From Thermococcus sp. AM4 (GTDB taxonomy: Archaea > Methanobacteriota_B > Thermococci > Thermococcales > Thermococcaceae): a stretch of 64,000 nt of DNA. The translations under genes and the position numbers were made by a program. Location of the stretch: positions 248,001 to 312,000 of the forward strand of contig NC_016051.1 of NCBI RefSeq assembly GCF_000151205.2, in the 5' to 3' direction. Under the pieces are notes generated by a model. It was not told the origin of the DNA. It saw only the letters and a list, made by a program, of their open reading frames with translations, and ran no database searches. Of the stretch, positions 10,401 through 18,057 are shown one piece after another (positions within the stretch are counted from its first letter, which is position 1; each line of letters starts with the position of its first letter).

Positions 10401-11078
10401 GTCCTTAACCTCTCCCGGGAGCACGCGCGACCACAATAAGGTTCCGTCCGTCTTCAGGAGGTAGAGCTTACCGTCCTGCGTTCCGGCGGCCACGTAATCG
10501 CCCGATATCTCCACGTCGAGAACACCCGCGTTCGATGGTATGCCCCCTCCTGATGGGTACCTCCACAGCAGCTCCCCTGTTCTACCGTCGAACATGTACA
10601 CCGAAGCGTCGCGGGAACCCGCGGCCACGTACCTTCCATCGTCAGACACCGCGACGCTCCACACCTCCCACTTGGTTGTGCCTTTCCAGAGGAGCTCTCC
10701 GTTCCTGTTGAAGGCGTAGACGTTGTGATCCACCGAACCAGCGACGACCATCGACCCGTCGGGTGTGATGGCGACGTCACTTATTGCGTCCCCGGCTCTG
10801 AAGCTCCACAGGGCCGACCCGTTGCCGTCGAGAAGATAAACATCGTTTCCAGAACCCACCACGACGTACTTTCCATCCGGGGTAGTGGCGACGGCCGAGA
10901 CGGATGAGGGACTCGGCCACTGCCATGATTCATTTTCAGGACTGTCTCCATTAGTGATATACTCGCCACTTACATTGTACATGCTCACCCTGTAGTCTCC
11001 AGAATTTTGAGCCTTAACTGGATGTGGGGAGAGGAGACTCAGCAGTAGAAAAACGAGAAGAAGAGTGGAGTACCTCAT
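7455..11078 (-). CDS. One-pass surface receptor-like protein: PQQ-type propeller and long helical repeats
   Basis: 1207 aa. The ATG at 11078 begins a clear signal peptide (about 1-24), so I prefer it to an earlier in-frame start. Residues about 45-372 are a propeller of the PQQ/WD-like kind (repeats with SDVAITPDG, VYAFNRNG, LLW). Then come about a dozen 50-55-residue helical repeats (about 380-1055) with the pattern AI..A...I......G.D...AE.LL..A. A calcium-loop-like DVDGDGIPNDEDPFP precedes one TM helix (about 1076-1100) and a cytosolic charged coiled coil with two long helices. There is no enzyme domain. Its start lies next to the stop of the Vps4-like gene (11080). It may be a sensor or scaffold that feeds the kinases; this is inference from position. 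Confidence 0.8.
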   Translation of the reverse strand: MRYSTLLLVFLLLSLLSPHPVKAQNSGDYRVSMYNVSGEYITNGDSPENESWQWPSPSSVSAVATTPDGKYVVVGSGNDVYLLDGNGSALWSFRAGDAISDVAITPDGSMVVAGSVDHNVYAFNRNGELLWKGTTKWEVWSVAVSDDGRYVAAGSRDASVYMFDGRTGELLWRYPSGGGIPSNAGVLDVEISGDYVAAGTQDGKLYLLKTDGTLLWSRVLPGEVKDIALSSNAEYIAVGSYSDYVYLFTRSGGLLWTYYTGNDVGTVAITSDGSEVFAGNWNGHVYKLNKAGKLLWEKNLNSGGVTKVLLTPDGKYAIAGTQRGLVALFDSDGNRIWANTLGSRVWDMALARETGNVVIGADKVYYMNPIEEIQMKVDAENAIQRAENLITYAADHGINVTDAENMLNVAKSEYSSGLYSAAKDHADQAYSLAQEAISKARTDAWSAIEDANETISQARNLGLNTSRAESLLSKALENYTKEYYPAAEQNAKEAKNIAMNLIERYNASVAIENATEMIKAAKAAGANTTPAEDLLNQAREAFNSGNYTKARELAERAAQEANRAKQEAELAALRAEAAAAIRDAEVTINETVEKGIDVSEAYSLLSQAKAAFNNGEYEQAKEYAQKAKESCLNTVAQVRTHATESINAANQSIAKAEGLISSAKDAGIDTKTYEDTLNEAKEILRTAVDLYNAGRYTDAITKAENARTKAEAVVSSLNDKLKSYREEALNSIAEANETITWAVKHGLDVGNAKNLLSEAVEKLKRGLYLEASNLAKQALNMARDTIESHKTEAKNAIDLANETIENVSKTLSTLEKLGFPVDKERNKLQLAVSELDSARTLYNEGNYPDAVTNAVKARNAALSILEELGEVEKTYSKNVIERATANLTSLQKDGIGCPLGNSTLKLAVERFNEGNYREALNLAMKALDEIERCRDDGTSIKGDIESVLSKAEDMKGKGCPVSDVEESLTRALESLKVGNFNASKEELQNAEGMLSEREKRCNEVLTDIDQARKAIDSAKSLGLDPSEAEKILNEALGKLRSGDFNGAKSLALKAAEKARDVDGDGIPNDEDPFPSINNYVVYGAAGVVLLLLIILGALLVRRQRLRGLHRSIVATVNAALAGLIPEEAEENRKALESLLESANREYRKKNRSELQRIRKEVLTQINAIEEKRREYQKLKEAILREIDSILNPGQAATETANPENSEE

Positions 11079-11079
11079 A

Positions 11080-12285
11080 TCACCATCCCCCAAACTCCTC
11101 CGCCCACTTCTCATAGCGCTCGATGTCCTTCCGCGTCAGCGGGCTTTTGATCTTCTTGAAAGCGGCCTCGAAGTCCCTCATCTCAAGCGGTCTTGTCCTC
11201 AGCGAGCGCCTCCTGAGCTTCTCGTAGGGCAGTTCCGCCAGCTTGTGGAGGTCCGGGTTCTCCTCGCGGATCATGTTCCATACCGCCTCCTGGCAGAGGT
11301 TCTTGATGTCCCTTCCGGAGTAGAGCCTTCTGACGCTCTCCTCCGCTATGGCATCGAGGTCGAGCCGGCTTATGTCGAGCCCGCGTGTATTGATCTTGAT
11401 GATCTCCTTCGTGGCTTTCTTGTCGGGCAGGGGAACATAGATCCTCCTCGGAAACCTCGACAGTACGGCCTCGTCGAGATCCCAGGGCGTGTTGGTTGCC
11501 GCCAGCGTCAGGACGAGTACATCACTTCCCTTGTCCTGGAAGCCGTCGAGTTCAGTCAGCAGGGTGGAGAGCATCCTCCTGCTCGCTTCACTCTGATCGC
11601 CGGAGCGCTTCGTCGTCAGCGCGTCTATCTCGTCCATGAAGACTATGCTCGGCGCCCTCTCCCGCGCCACCTCGTAGAGGGCCGAGATTATCTTGGTGGA
11701 CTCGCCGAAGTACTTGCTCAGAACGTTGCTGGCCTTAACTGAGAAGAAGGTCGCGTTCAGGCTTCCGGCGGCGGCGCTCGCGAGGAGAGTCTTACCGGTT
11801 CCAGGCGGACCGAAGAGCAGAATACCCTTCCAGGGCTGGATGGACTGGGGCCTCTGAAGGGCCGAGATGACGACGGTCTCCATTATCAGCCTTTTCACCT
11901 CATCAAGCCCACCGATGTCGCTCCACTTGACCTTCGACCTTGCGATGAGGTTCTCCACGTAGCGCTTGAACTGGTCTTCCTCGTCCACGCTCGCCTCACT
12001 TCCTCCTTTGCCGCCTTTCCCGCCTTCCTTCACCGGCTTGTGTTTCCTCTTCGCCCCGTAGCGGCCCTCCTCGACCTCCTTCGCTATCACCTCCCACTTC
12101 TTCGCCTTCTTCAGGTAGCTCTCGCAGTTGAACTCGTCGTACTTCGAGAGCTGCTTCAGTATCCTCGCGCACTCAAGGGCCTTCTTCCGGGCGGTTTCCT
12201 TATCCCCTTTCTTTATGGCATCCTCAAACTCCCTCTTGGCCTTCCTAAACGCTGACAGCAGGGGTCCGGACAGATCGACGGGCAT
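11080..12285 (-). CDS. Vps4/CdvC-like AAA ATPase with MIT-like N-terminus (second copy)
   Basis: 401 aa from the ATG at 12285, which has a GGAGGTG site; a longer frame to 12351 would overlap the upstream kinase and lacks support. It has an MIT-like three-helix region (1-75), a Lys/Gly-rich linker, Walker A GPPGTGKT near residue 157, Walker B IVFMDEIDAL near 215, the TNTPWDLDEAVLSRF stretch and a C-terminal KYEKWAEEFG helix. It matches the 1624-2769 protein nearly residue for residue through the AAA core and C-terminus but has a longer linker. It sits between a cytosolic kinase and the receptor-like gene. Partners are expected to be the Snf7-like proteins of this locus. Confidence 0.88.
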   Translation of the reverse strand: MPVDLSGPLLSAFRKAKREFEDAIKKGDKETARKKALECARILKQLSKYDEFNCESYLKKAKKWEVIAKEVEEGRYGAKRKHKPVKEGGKGGKGGSEASVDEEDQFKRYVENLIARSKVKWSDIGGLDEVKRLIMETVVISALQRPQSIQPWKGILLFGPPGTGKTLLASAAAGSLNATFFSVKASNVLSKYFGESTKIISALYEVARERAPSIVFMDEIDALTTKRSGDQSEASRRMLSTLLTELDGFQDKGSDVLVLTLAATNTPWDLDEAVLSRFPRRIYVPLPDKKATKEIIKINTRGLDISRLDLDAIAEESVRRLYSGRDIKNLCQEAVWNMIREENPDLHKLAELPYEKLRRRSLRTRPLEMRDFEAAFKKIKSPLTRKDIERYEKWAEEFGGW

Positions 12286-12337
12286 CTCAAACACCTCCTT
12301 CGTCAGGGCTTTTAGCTTATTTGAGCGGCTTATTCCA

Positions 12338-15205
12338 CTAAATCTGCTCAAAGCCCAGGCCCACCTTGTGCGCTATTACCTCGGCCTTCGCGAGGAGTTC
12401 CTCGCCTGCGAAGTTCAGCCCCTCCTCAAGGCGGACCTTTATCTGCTCCGCTAAAGCTTCCACGTCCCCGCTGAGCTCTCCTCGCGCGTAGAACTTCAGA
12501 TCGCTCGCGTACTTGTAGGCTTCCCTGAGGTTGCCCATCTTGAGGAACATCAACATCAGCTTGCCCGCGTAGAAAGCCGCCCTTGGGGCGTCGTTTAGGG
12601 TTATTGAGCGCTTCAACGCCTCTTTATAGCGCACGCCGAGGTAGGTCGCCAGCTCGAACTGGAGCTCGGCAACTGACTGGTAGCGCTCCTCCATGTCCTT
12701 TCGGAGGCAGGTGAGGATGATGTGCTCGACGTCTTTGGCCTCCGGATTGAGCTCGCCCGGCGGGATTGGCTCGTCGGTGGCTATCCTCGAGACGACCTCA
12801 ATCAGGTCGTCGCCCTCGAACGGCAGCCTTCCGGTGACGAGCTGGTAGAATATTACTCCTAACTGCCAGATGTCGCTCCTGTGGTCGGGCTTTCCAAAAC
12901 GGCGCGAGGTCTGTTCAGGAGAGGCGTAGAATGGAGTGAAGCTGGCCAGGGTTGTTGAATGGGTCTCGGCCATGGCCTTGCTCAGTCCCCAGTCGGAGAT
13001 TTTTGGTGTGCCGTTCTTGAGGAGAATGTTTGAGGGCTTTAAATCGCGGTGGATTATGCCCCTGCTGTGGGCGTACTTCAGGCCTTCCGTTATGTTGAAG
13101 ACGATGTATGAGGCGACATCAACGGGTAAAGGCTTGGGGAGCTTTTCAAGTGAAGATTCGCAGTACTCCATCTCGAGGAATGGAATCGGGAGAATGTTGG
13201 CATCGTAGAGGCGAACTATGTTCGGATGCTTCAGGTGGAGCCAGTTGGTTATCTCTCTGAGGAACGCCCTTCCGGTGTTCTCGTCGAGGCTGAGCGGGAT
13301 TTTGACGGCGACTATCTTTCCGTCCTTTCTCTTTGCCTTGTAAACCCTTGCGAAGCCGCCCTTTCCTATCAGCTCGACGTCGGTGTATCTGTAGGCCAGC
13401 TGGGGCGGGAAGTCGGCAGGAAGCTGAACTCCAGCGGGGGAAGGTGTTGGAGTTGGGGTGATTGGCTGGGGTGTCGGCGTGGCCGGGGTGACGGGTGTTG
13501 GTGGTGTGGCATAGGCTTGAGCCGTCCTCTCTGCGACCTCAACTGGAATGACCTTTTCAGTTTCAAGCTCGATGCCGTCCGCGATGGCTTTGATTTTAAT
13601 ACGGAAGTCGAAGTTGCCGGCGTACTTCGGCGTTACGGCGAGGCTCTTAGAGACCTTTTGGCCTTTCTTCAGCTCGGGGAATTCCAAAGTTGTGGTTTCG
13701 AGGTCGAGGAAGTCGTTGGCTGAGAGGTCAAGGGTGAGTTTTAGGGATTTGGCAAAGTCGTTTTTTGCAGTGAGCTTGAGGATTGAATCAACGCCTTCGA
13801 CGAGCCCCGGAACCGAGAGGGTGAGGGAGTTTTGAACGTTTTGTTTGAGGGGTTCCAAATCGAGGTAGTACTGGACATTGGGGGTTACGTTGAGGGATTT
13901 AACGACGGCTTTTGAGTCCATGACGATAAGAGAGACCTTCTTGGTGCGCCACTCTTTTCGTTTTTTCATCTCTTTCTTTGTTCGTTTGAAGATTGTTCCA
14001 ACTTTAACTTCAACTTCGTATTCCACTTCAACCTGATACTTACTGACACCGCTCAGGACTTCACAGTGGGTGTTGTGAATTTGGACATTAGTGTCCATTA
14101 CTTGAGCGTCAGAATTACCACAAAAGTCACACTCAGGCAGGTTTCCGTCCGGCGGAAGCCGAAGAATCCAAACGTCACCATAACCAGCGCCGAAGCTTTT
14201 AGTCCAGCCTGCTACGATAATGTCACCGTTCGGTGCAATGGCAACCGCGTGAGCCTCATCCCCGTTACTCCCGCCGTAGGTTTTCTGCCATTTCACGTTA
14301 CCATTCTCATCCAAACGAAGAACCCAAACGTCACTCCTACCAGCGCCGAAGCTGGTAGTGCCTCCAACCACGATGATGTCGCCGTTAGGAGCTATTGCAA
14401 TCGCTTTAGCCTTATCGTACCATTCTCCTCCGTAGGTTTTCTGCCATTTCACATTACCATTAGCATCAAGCCTGAGAACCCAAGCATCATCTTTGCCAGC
14501 GCCGAAGCTGTCAGTCCAGCCGGCCACGATGATGTCGCCGTTAGGAGCCAAAGCGAGAGCATACGCCTCATCCCACTTAGAGCCACCGTAGGTTTTCTGC
14601 CACTTAACGTTACCATTATTATCCAACCGAAGCACCCAAACATCATACTCACCAGCGCCGAAGCTTTTAGTCCAGCCTGCTACAATAATGTCCCCGTTTG
14701 GGGCAATGGCAACCGCGTAAGCCTCATCATAATCGCTTCCGCCGTAGGTCTTCTGCCACTTCACGTTACCGTTGGAATCCAACCTAAGAATCCAGGCATC
14801 CCAACCACCGGCGCCAAAGTGATCAGTATAACCGGCAACTATAATGTCTCCGTTCGGAGCAATGGCAACCGCCTCAGCATGATCGGTGTAGCCTCTCCCG
14901 TAGGTTTTCTGCCACTTAACGTTACCATTATTATCCAACCGAAGAACCCAAACGCTGCCGGCAGCGCCGAAGCTTTCAGTGTAGCCTGTTACTATTATGT
15001 CCCCGTTTGGGGCAATCTTCACATCATTGAACCAATCATTTTTGTCCCCACCGTACGTCTTGAACCATTTCACGTTCCCGTCCTTGTCAAGCCGAGCCAC
15101 GAAGCCGTCTCCTTCCCTTTCCCCAACAACAATAATGTCCCCGTCCATATCAACAGCCACAGCCTTAGCTTCGCCCGGCCCGTACGTCTTGGCCCAGTAC
15201 GACAT
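12338..15205 (-). CDS. Cytosolic SBBP-propeller Ser/Thr kinase
   Basis: 955 aa. There is no signal peptide and no TM helix, so the propeller (about 1-352, seven WQKTYGG-type repeats) should be inside the cell, unlike its secreted relatives. A CDFC motif and short repeated motif follow, then a CARDB-like beta domain (about 435-561), a Pro/Thr linker (565-592), and the kinase (about 603-850) with GKGGF loop, VAVKIP lysine, HRDLKPSN (Asp721) and DWG. It ends with the shared helical tail. The ATG at 15205 overlaps the TGA of the nucleotidyltransferase gene by one base, with a GGAGGTGG site. A TTG one codon upstream is a less likely start. Confidence 0.88.
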   Translation of the reverse strand: MSYWAKTYGPGEAKAVAVDMDGDIIVVGEREGDGFVARLDKDGNVKWFKTYGGDKNDWFNDVKIAPNGDIIVTGYTESFGAAGSVWVLRLDNNGNVKWQKTYGRGYTDHAEAVAIAPNGDIIVAGYTDHFGAGGWDAWILRLDSNGNVKWQKTYGGSDYDEAYAVAIAPNGDIIVAGWTKSFGAGEYDVWVLRLDNNGNVKWQKTYGGSKWDEAYALALAPNGDIIVAGWTDSFGAGKDDAWVLRLDANGNVKWQKTYGGEWYDKAKAIAIAPNGDIIVVGGTTSFGAGRSDVWVLRLDENGNVKWQKTYGGSNGDEAHAVAIAPNGDIIVAGWTKSFGAGYGDVWILRLPPDGNLPECDFCGNSDAQVMDTNVQIHNTHCEVLSGVSKYQVEVEYEVEVKVGTIFKRTKKEMKKRKEWRTKKVSLIVMDSKAVVKSLNVTPNVQYYLDLEPLKQNVQNSLTLSVPGLVEGVDSILKLTAKNDFAKSLKLTLDLSANDFLDLETTTLEFPELKKGQKVSKSLAVTPKYAGNFDFRIKIKAIADGIELETEKVIPVEVAERTAQAYATPPTPVTPATPTPQPITPTPTPSPAGVQLPADFPPQLAYRYTDVELIGKGGFARVYKAKRKDGKIVAVKIPLSLDENTGRAFLREITNWLHLKHPNIVRLYDANILPIPFLEMEYCESSLEKLPKPLPVDVASYIVFNITEGLKYAHSRGIIHRDLKPSNILLKNGTPKISDWGLSKAMAETHSTTLASFTPFYASPEQTSRRFGKPDHRSDIWQLGVIFYQLVTGRLPFEGDDLIEVVSRIATDEPIPPGELNPEAKDVEHIILTCLRKDMEERYQSVAELQFELATYLGVRYKEALKRSITLNDAPRAAFYAGKLMLMFLKMGNLREAYKYASDLKFYARGELSGDVEALAEQIKVRLEEGLNFAGEELLAKAEVIAHKVGLGFEQI

Positions 15206-15972
15206 CAAACCACCTCCAGCCCAAGGGCCTCTTTAATCTCGTCAATCCTCATGAGAAGGCCTTCCCTATCAAAGGGAAGACCGACGTGGTTCATGATGAC
15301 GGTTGCAACGTCCATAAGCTCCCTGCTTTCCCCTGAAAAGAACCTCTCAACGTGCTCGAATGAGAACGGCTTAACCCTGTAAAGCTCCTTAAATACATCG
15401 AATTTCAGCTCTGGAGCGCCCATTAATAGCGAGTACAGGTCAACCATGTCCTTCCAGTGTTTCTCCCTCTTCTCGTCTGGATATGCGGGGTTGGAGTATA
15501 TGTCGAGCTTTAGAACTATGAGCGCTTCAGGGAGAACCATGTTAAGGTCTCCGGAGAGAGCCTCAAACTTGAAGGTTTCGAGGGAATAGTACTGCTTTTC
15601 AAATATCGGCCCAACGTAGGGACTCTCGAAGCTCAGCTCGCTCGGCTTCCTGTCAAAGAGCAAATCAACGTTAAGTCTCTCTTCAAGGAAAGGAAGCTCT
15701 TCATCTCTAATTGCCTTGAAGTACCTAAAGCCCGAACTTTGATAGCCAAGCTCCCTTAGCCTTGAATCAACTCTCTTGAAGTCCTCCAGCCTAACGAGGA
15801 AGTCCACGTCAATCGAGGGAACTCCTGTTAAGCCCCACTTGGTGACCCAGTGATAAACCCCCCATCCCCCAGCAAGCAGAATGTTCAATCCCTTGGCTAT
15901 ACTGAGCATGTCCTCTATCGAAGCCCTGATTAGGGGACTGCTGGGGTTTCTCAAGGTTTTAATCTCCTCCAT
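15205..15972 (-). CDS. AbiEii-like nucleotidyltransferase (probable toxin)
   Basis: 255 aa. The N-terminal half has the polymerase-beta nucleotidyltransferase signature: LAGGWGVYHW followed about 15 residues later by DVDFLV. AbiEii toxins of type IV toxin-antitoxin pairs share this GG...DxD layout and a helical C-terminus. It overlaps the upstream winged-helix gene by 14 bases and its stop overlaps the kinase start, so it is co-translated with both. Family membership is read from motifs; toxicity is inferred from the pair. It could instead be a housekeeping nucleotidyltransferase recruited to this locus. Confidence 0.7.
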   Translation of the reverse strand: MEEIKTLRNPSSPLIRASIEDMLSIAKGLNILLAGGWGVYHWVTKWGLTGVPSIDVDFLVRLEDFKRVDSRLRELGYQSSGFRYFKAIRDEELPFLEERLNVDLLFDRKPSELSFESPYVGPIFEKQYYSLETFKFEALSGDLNMVLPEALIVLKLDIYSNPAYPDEKREKHWKDMVDLYSLLMGAPELKFDVFKELYRVKPFSFEHVERFFSGESRELMDVATVIMNHVGLPFDREGLLMRIDEIKEALGLEVV

Positions 15973-16522
15973 CCCTTACAACCTCCTCAAACACCTCATC
16001 GAACAGCCGCGTGTACATGCCCTGGGCGAGCAAATCTGCCAAAACCATCCCCCAGGGCGGCACCCTAAACCTCCCCACGGCCTTTGCAAAGCGGAAGGCA
16101 AAGTCGTCGTAGGCGTAAACCGAGAGGACGTAGCCCCTCCCCAACCTCATTTCCAGAGCCTCTTCCGGCGTTTTTACGTACGCTATCCCTCCCGCCGGGC
16201 TGAGAACCTTCCCAATTGCCCAGAGGGCGGCGGAACCAGAGAGCAGGACGTCGGGAGAGGGCATAATCTTCACCCTAACCGGCTTAACCCTCTCGAATAT
16301 CCTCCTCTTGTCCTCGGCCCAGAGCATCACGAAGGCTTTCCTGTCGAGGATTTCAACGGTTCCGGCGTTGTTCACCACCACTCCCTGCTCCTCAAGCCTC
16401 CTGACCTCGCGGTGAACGTAGGGATACTTCAGCTCCGTAACCCGCGAAAGCTCCGCTACCCTAACCTTCCCGAGTTCCCAGAGCGCTATGTATATCCTCT
16501 CCCTCCTCGTCGGCGGACGCAT
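15959..16522 (-). CDS. AbiEi-like winged-helix antitoxin/regulator
   Basis: 187 aa from ATG 16522; an in-frame GTG at 16534 is possible. The N-terminal 75 residues form a winged helix (RRERIYIALWELGKVRVAEL, then a recognition helix YPYVHREVRRLEE). The C-terminal region is mixed alpha/beta and resembles the sensing part of AbiEi-type antitoxins. It precedes and overlaps the nucleotidyltransferase gene, the usual AbiE order. A TATA box at 16552-16558 puts the transcript start only a few bases above the ATG. It probably represses the promoter of block A, so it could gate the downstream kinase and ESCRT-like genes; that is inference. Confidence 0.65.
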   Translation of the reverse strand: MRPPTRRERIYIALWELGKVRVAELSRVTELKYPYVHREVRRLEEQGVVVNNAGTVEILDRKAFVMLWAEDKRRIFERVKPVRVKIMPSPDVLLSGSAALWAIGKVLSPAGGIAYVKTPEEALEMRLGRGYVLSVYAYDDFAFRFAKAVGRFRVPPWGMVLADLLAQGMYTRLFDEVFEEVVRDGGD

Positions 16523-16551
16523 CTCAACCACCACAACAAATATAACAAAAC

Positions 16552-16558
16552 TTTTTAA
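16552..16558 (-). promoter_or_regulatory. TATA box for the AbiE-like/kinase block A
   Basis: On the minus strand it reads TTAAAAA, about 33 nt above the ATG at 16522. Archaeal transcription starts about 25-27 nt below the TATA centre, which gives a nearly leaderless mRNA. It is the only clear promoter found at the head of block A; genes down to 1624 follow with small gaps. Confidence 0.5.
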
Positions 16559-16684
16559 GAGATTTGTTAGTTTTGCTATGGCTAGTTTTTGAGTCCCTCT
16601 GCCCTACCCGTGGAGACCCTCCCCACGTCAGCGTTCCGATGGCGTTCAGATCCCGCATCCAGCCCCTTGCCATACGAACCACCC

Positions 16685-16707
16685 AAACGTTTCACGATGA
16701 AACGTTT
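16685..16707. repeat. Perfect 10-bp inverted repeat with 3-nt centre
   Basis: AAACGTTTCA, CGA, then TGAAACGTTT. It lies 10 nt beyond the stop of the AlbA_2 gene (16717) and about 130 nt above the TATA box of block A. ATGTTT units follow it at 16712-16737. It could be a 3-prime hairpin for the AlbA_2 transcript or a binding site for a dimeric regulator. No poly-T tract supports a classical terminator. Confidence 0.6.
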
Positions 16708-16716
16708 ATGAAATGT

Positions 16717-18057
16717 TTATGATATGTTTGAAATGTTTAGCTCGTACCTGACGCTCCTCCCGGTTCCGCCCATTCTCTTGAGTATCCCTTTTTCAACGAG
16801 GTCTTTCAAATCTCTGGCCGCTGTAACCGGCGAAACTTCAAACATCTCCCTGTACTCCCTGTTCGTTATGCTTCCCTTCTCCTTCACGTAGAGAACGGCC
16901 TTAACCTGCCTCTCGTTGAGCCCAAGCTCCCTCAGCCTCTCCTCGGTCAGCCAGTCCCTGTAAAAGACCACCTGAAAGCCCCCGAAGGCCTCCTTAAACT
17001 CTGGCCTCGGCAGTTTGGCCTTCTCAAATGCCCTCAGAATCCTCAGCGTTCCGCTGCCCCACTTCTCAACGTAGCCGGCAAGATGGAAAACCTCGGCGAT
17101 GAGCCTGTTCCTCGGCTTCGATGGGTGCTCGCGGTAGAGGTCTTCCTCGGTCAGACCGATGGGAAGACCGCCGGGGTTCCAGAAGATTATCCTTTCGTCG
17201 AGAATCTTTATCTGCACCTCCTCGGGCATCCTGTAGTCCCTGTGCATCACGGCGTTTACCACTGCCTCTCTCATGGCCTCAAGGGGATAGTCCCAGATCT
17301 CTTCCCTCACCAGCCCCCTTATCACGTACCTTCTGCTCATGTGCTTCTTTATCGCGCTCACCGCTCCCTCGACCTGCTCGAAGAGGTTTCCTTCAACGTC
17401 AACCGAGTCGAGGATTTCGCTGCCCTTAAACCTTCCAACCCTCACCTTCGCCTGCGGGAAGAACCACTGGGGGTCTCTGCCGAAGAGCAGAATCAACGCC
17501 CTCGTAACCTTCCCGTCCCTAATCGGCCTGAGCTTTTTGAGAACCTCAATCTCGTCGTCGCTCGGCAGGTTCGCCCTTCTGATGAACTCTCTCACCTTAT
17601 CCAAATCAACGTCGTCGAGCGTGGCATCAACCGGATAGGCATCCCAGCTCAGCCCGACGCTCTCCTCGAACAGCTCCGAGATTTCCTTTGGGGTGAGCTT
17701 TCTGTTCGAGTTGCCAACCCTCCTGTAGGCTCTGCCCTTCACCATCACGGGCTTCACGGGATGCTCATCAACCTCTATCACTATCACGTCCTTACCGCCG
17801 CACCTCTCGACCCTGAGCCTCGGTATAACCTCCGGTTCGGTGTTCTGGGCTATCTCGTTGGCGAGCTTCGATAGCGTTTCCTTTCCAAGCTGAACGCCCA
17901 TCACTTTCTTATCTTTATCGCGGACGCCGATGATTATCACGCCGCCGTGAGTGTTGGCGAACGCCGAGACCGTCTCCAGTATGCGCTTTACGTCGATGTT
18001 TTCCTTGAACTCGACCCGCTCATTTTCTCCCGGTTTTATAAGCTTGCACACGTTCAT
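16717..18057 (-). CDS. Schlafen AlbA_2-domain regulator with winged helix
   Basis: 446 aa. The N-terminal AlbA_2 domain shows ENERVEFKENID and the block AFANTHGGVIIIGVRDK. A central region with MREAVVNAVMHRDY and WNPGGLP matches the ATPase-like HATPase_c_4 part of this family, and the C-terminus is a winged helix (SPVTAARDLKDLVEKGIL). Such proteins are annotated as predicted transcriptional regulators or helicase-related proteins; DNA binding is expected. The ATG overlaps the stop of the tandem kinase gene (ATGA), so it is the last gene of block B and translationally coupled to it. Confidence 0.85.
   Translation of the reverse strand: MNVCKLIKPGENERVEFKENIDVKRILETVSAFANTHGGVIIIGVRDKDKKVMGVQLGKETLSKLANEIAQNTEPEVIPRLRVERCGGKDVIVIEVDEHPVKPVMVKGRAYRRVGNSNRKLTPKEISELFEESVGLSWDAYPVDATLDDVDLDKVREFIRRANLPSDDEIEVLKKLRPIRDGKVTRALILLFGRDPQWFFPQAKVRVGRFKGSEILDSVDVEGNLFEQVEGAVSAIKKHMSRRYVIRGLVREEIWDYPLEAMREAVVNAVMHRDYRMPEEVQIKILDERIIFWNPGGLPIGLTEEDLYREHPSKPRNRLIAEVFHLAGYVEKWGSGTLRILRAFEKAKLPRPEFKEAFGGFQVVFYRDWLTEERLRELGLNERQVKAVLYVKEKGSITNREYREMFEVSPVTAARDLKDLVEKGILKRMGGTGRSVRYELNISNIS

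Noticed and set aside
14066-15382. Long open frame on the plus strand opposite the cytosolic kinase (and similar ones at 6150-7211 and 36850-37515).
   Set aside because: They mirror the propeller repeats, have no ribosome site, and the encoded sequence is repeat-derived and unlike any protein.
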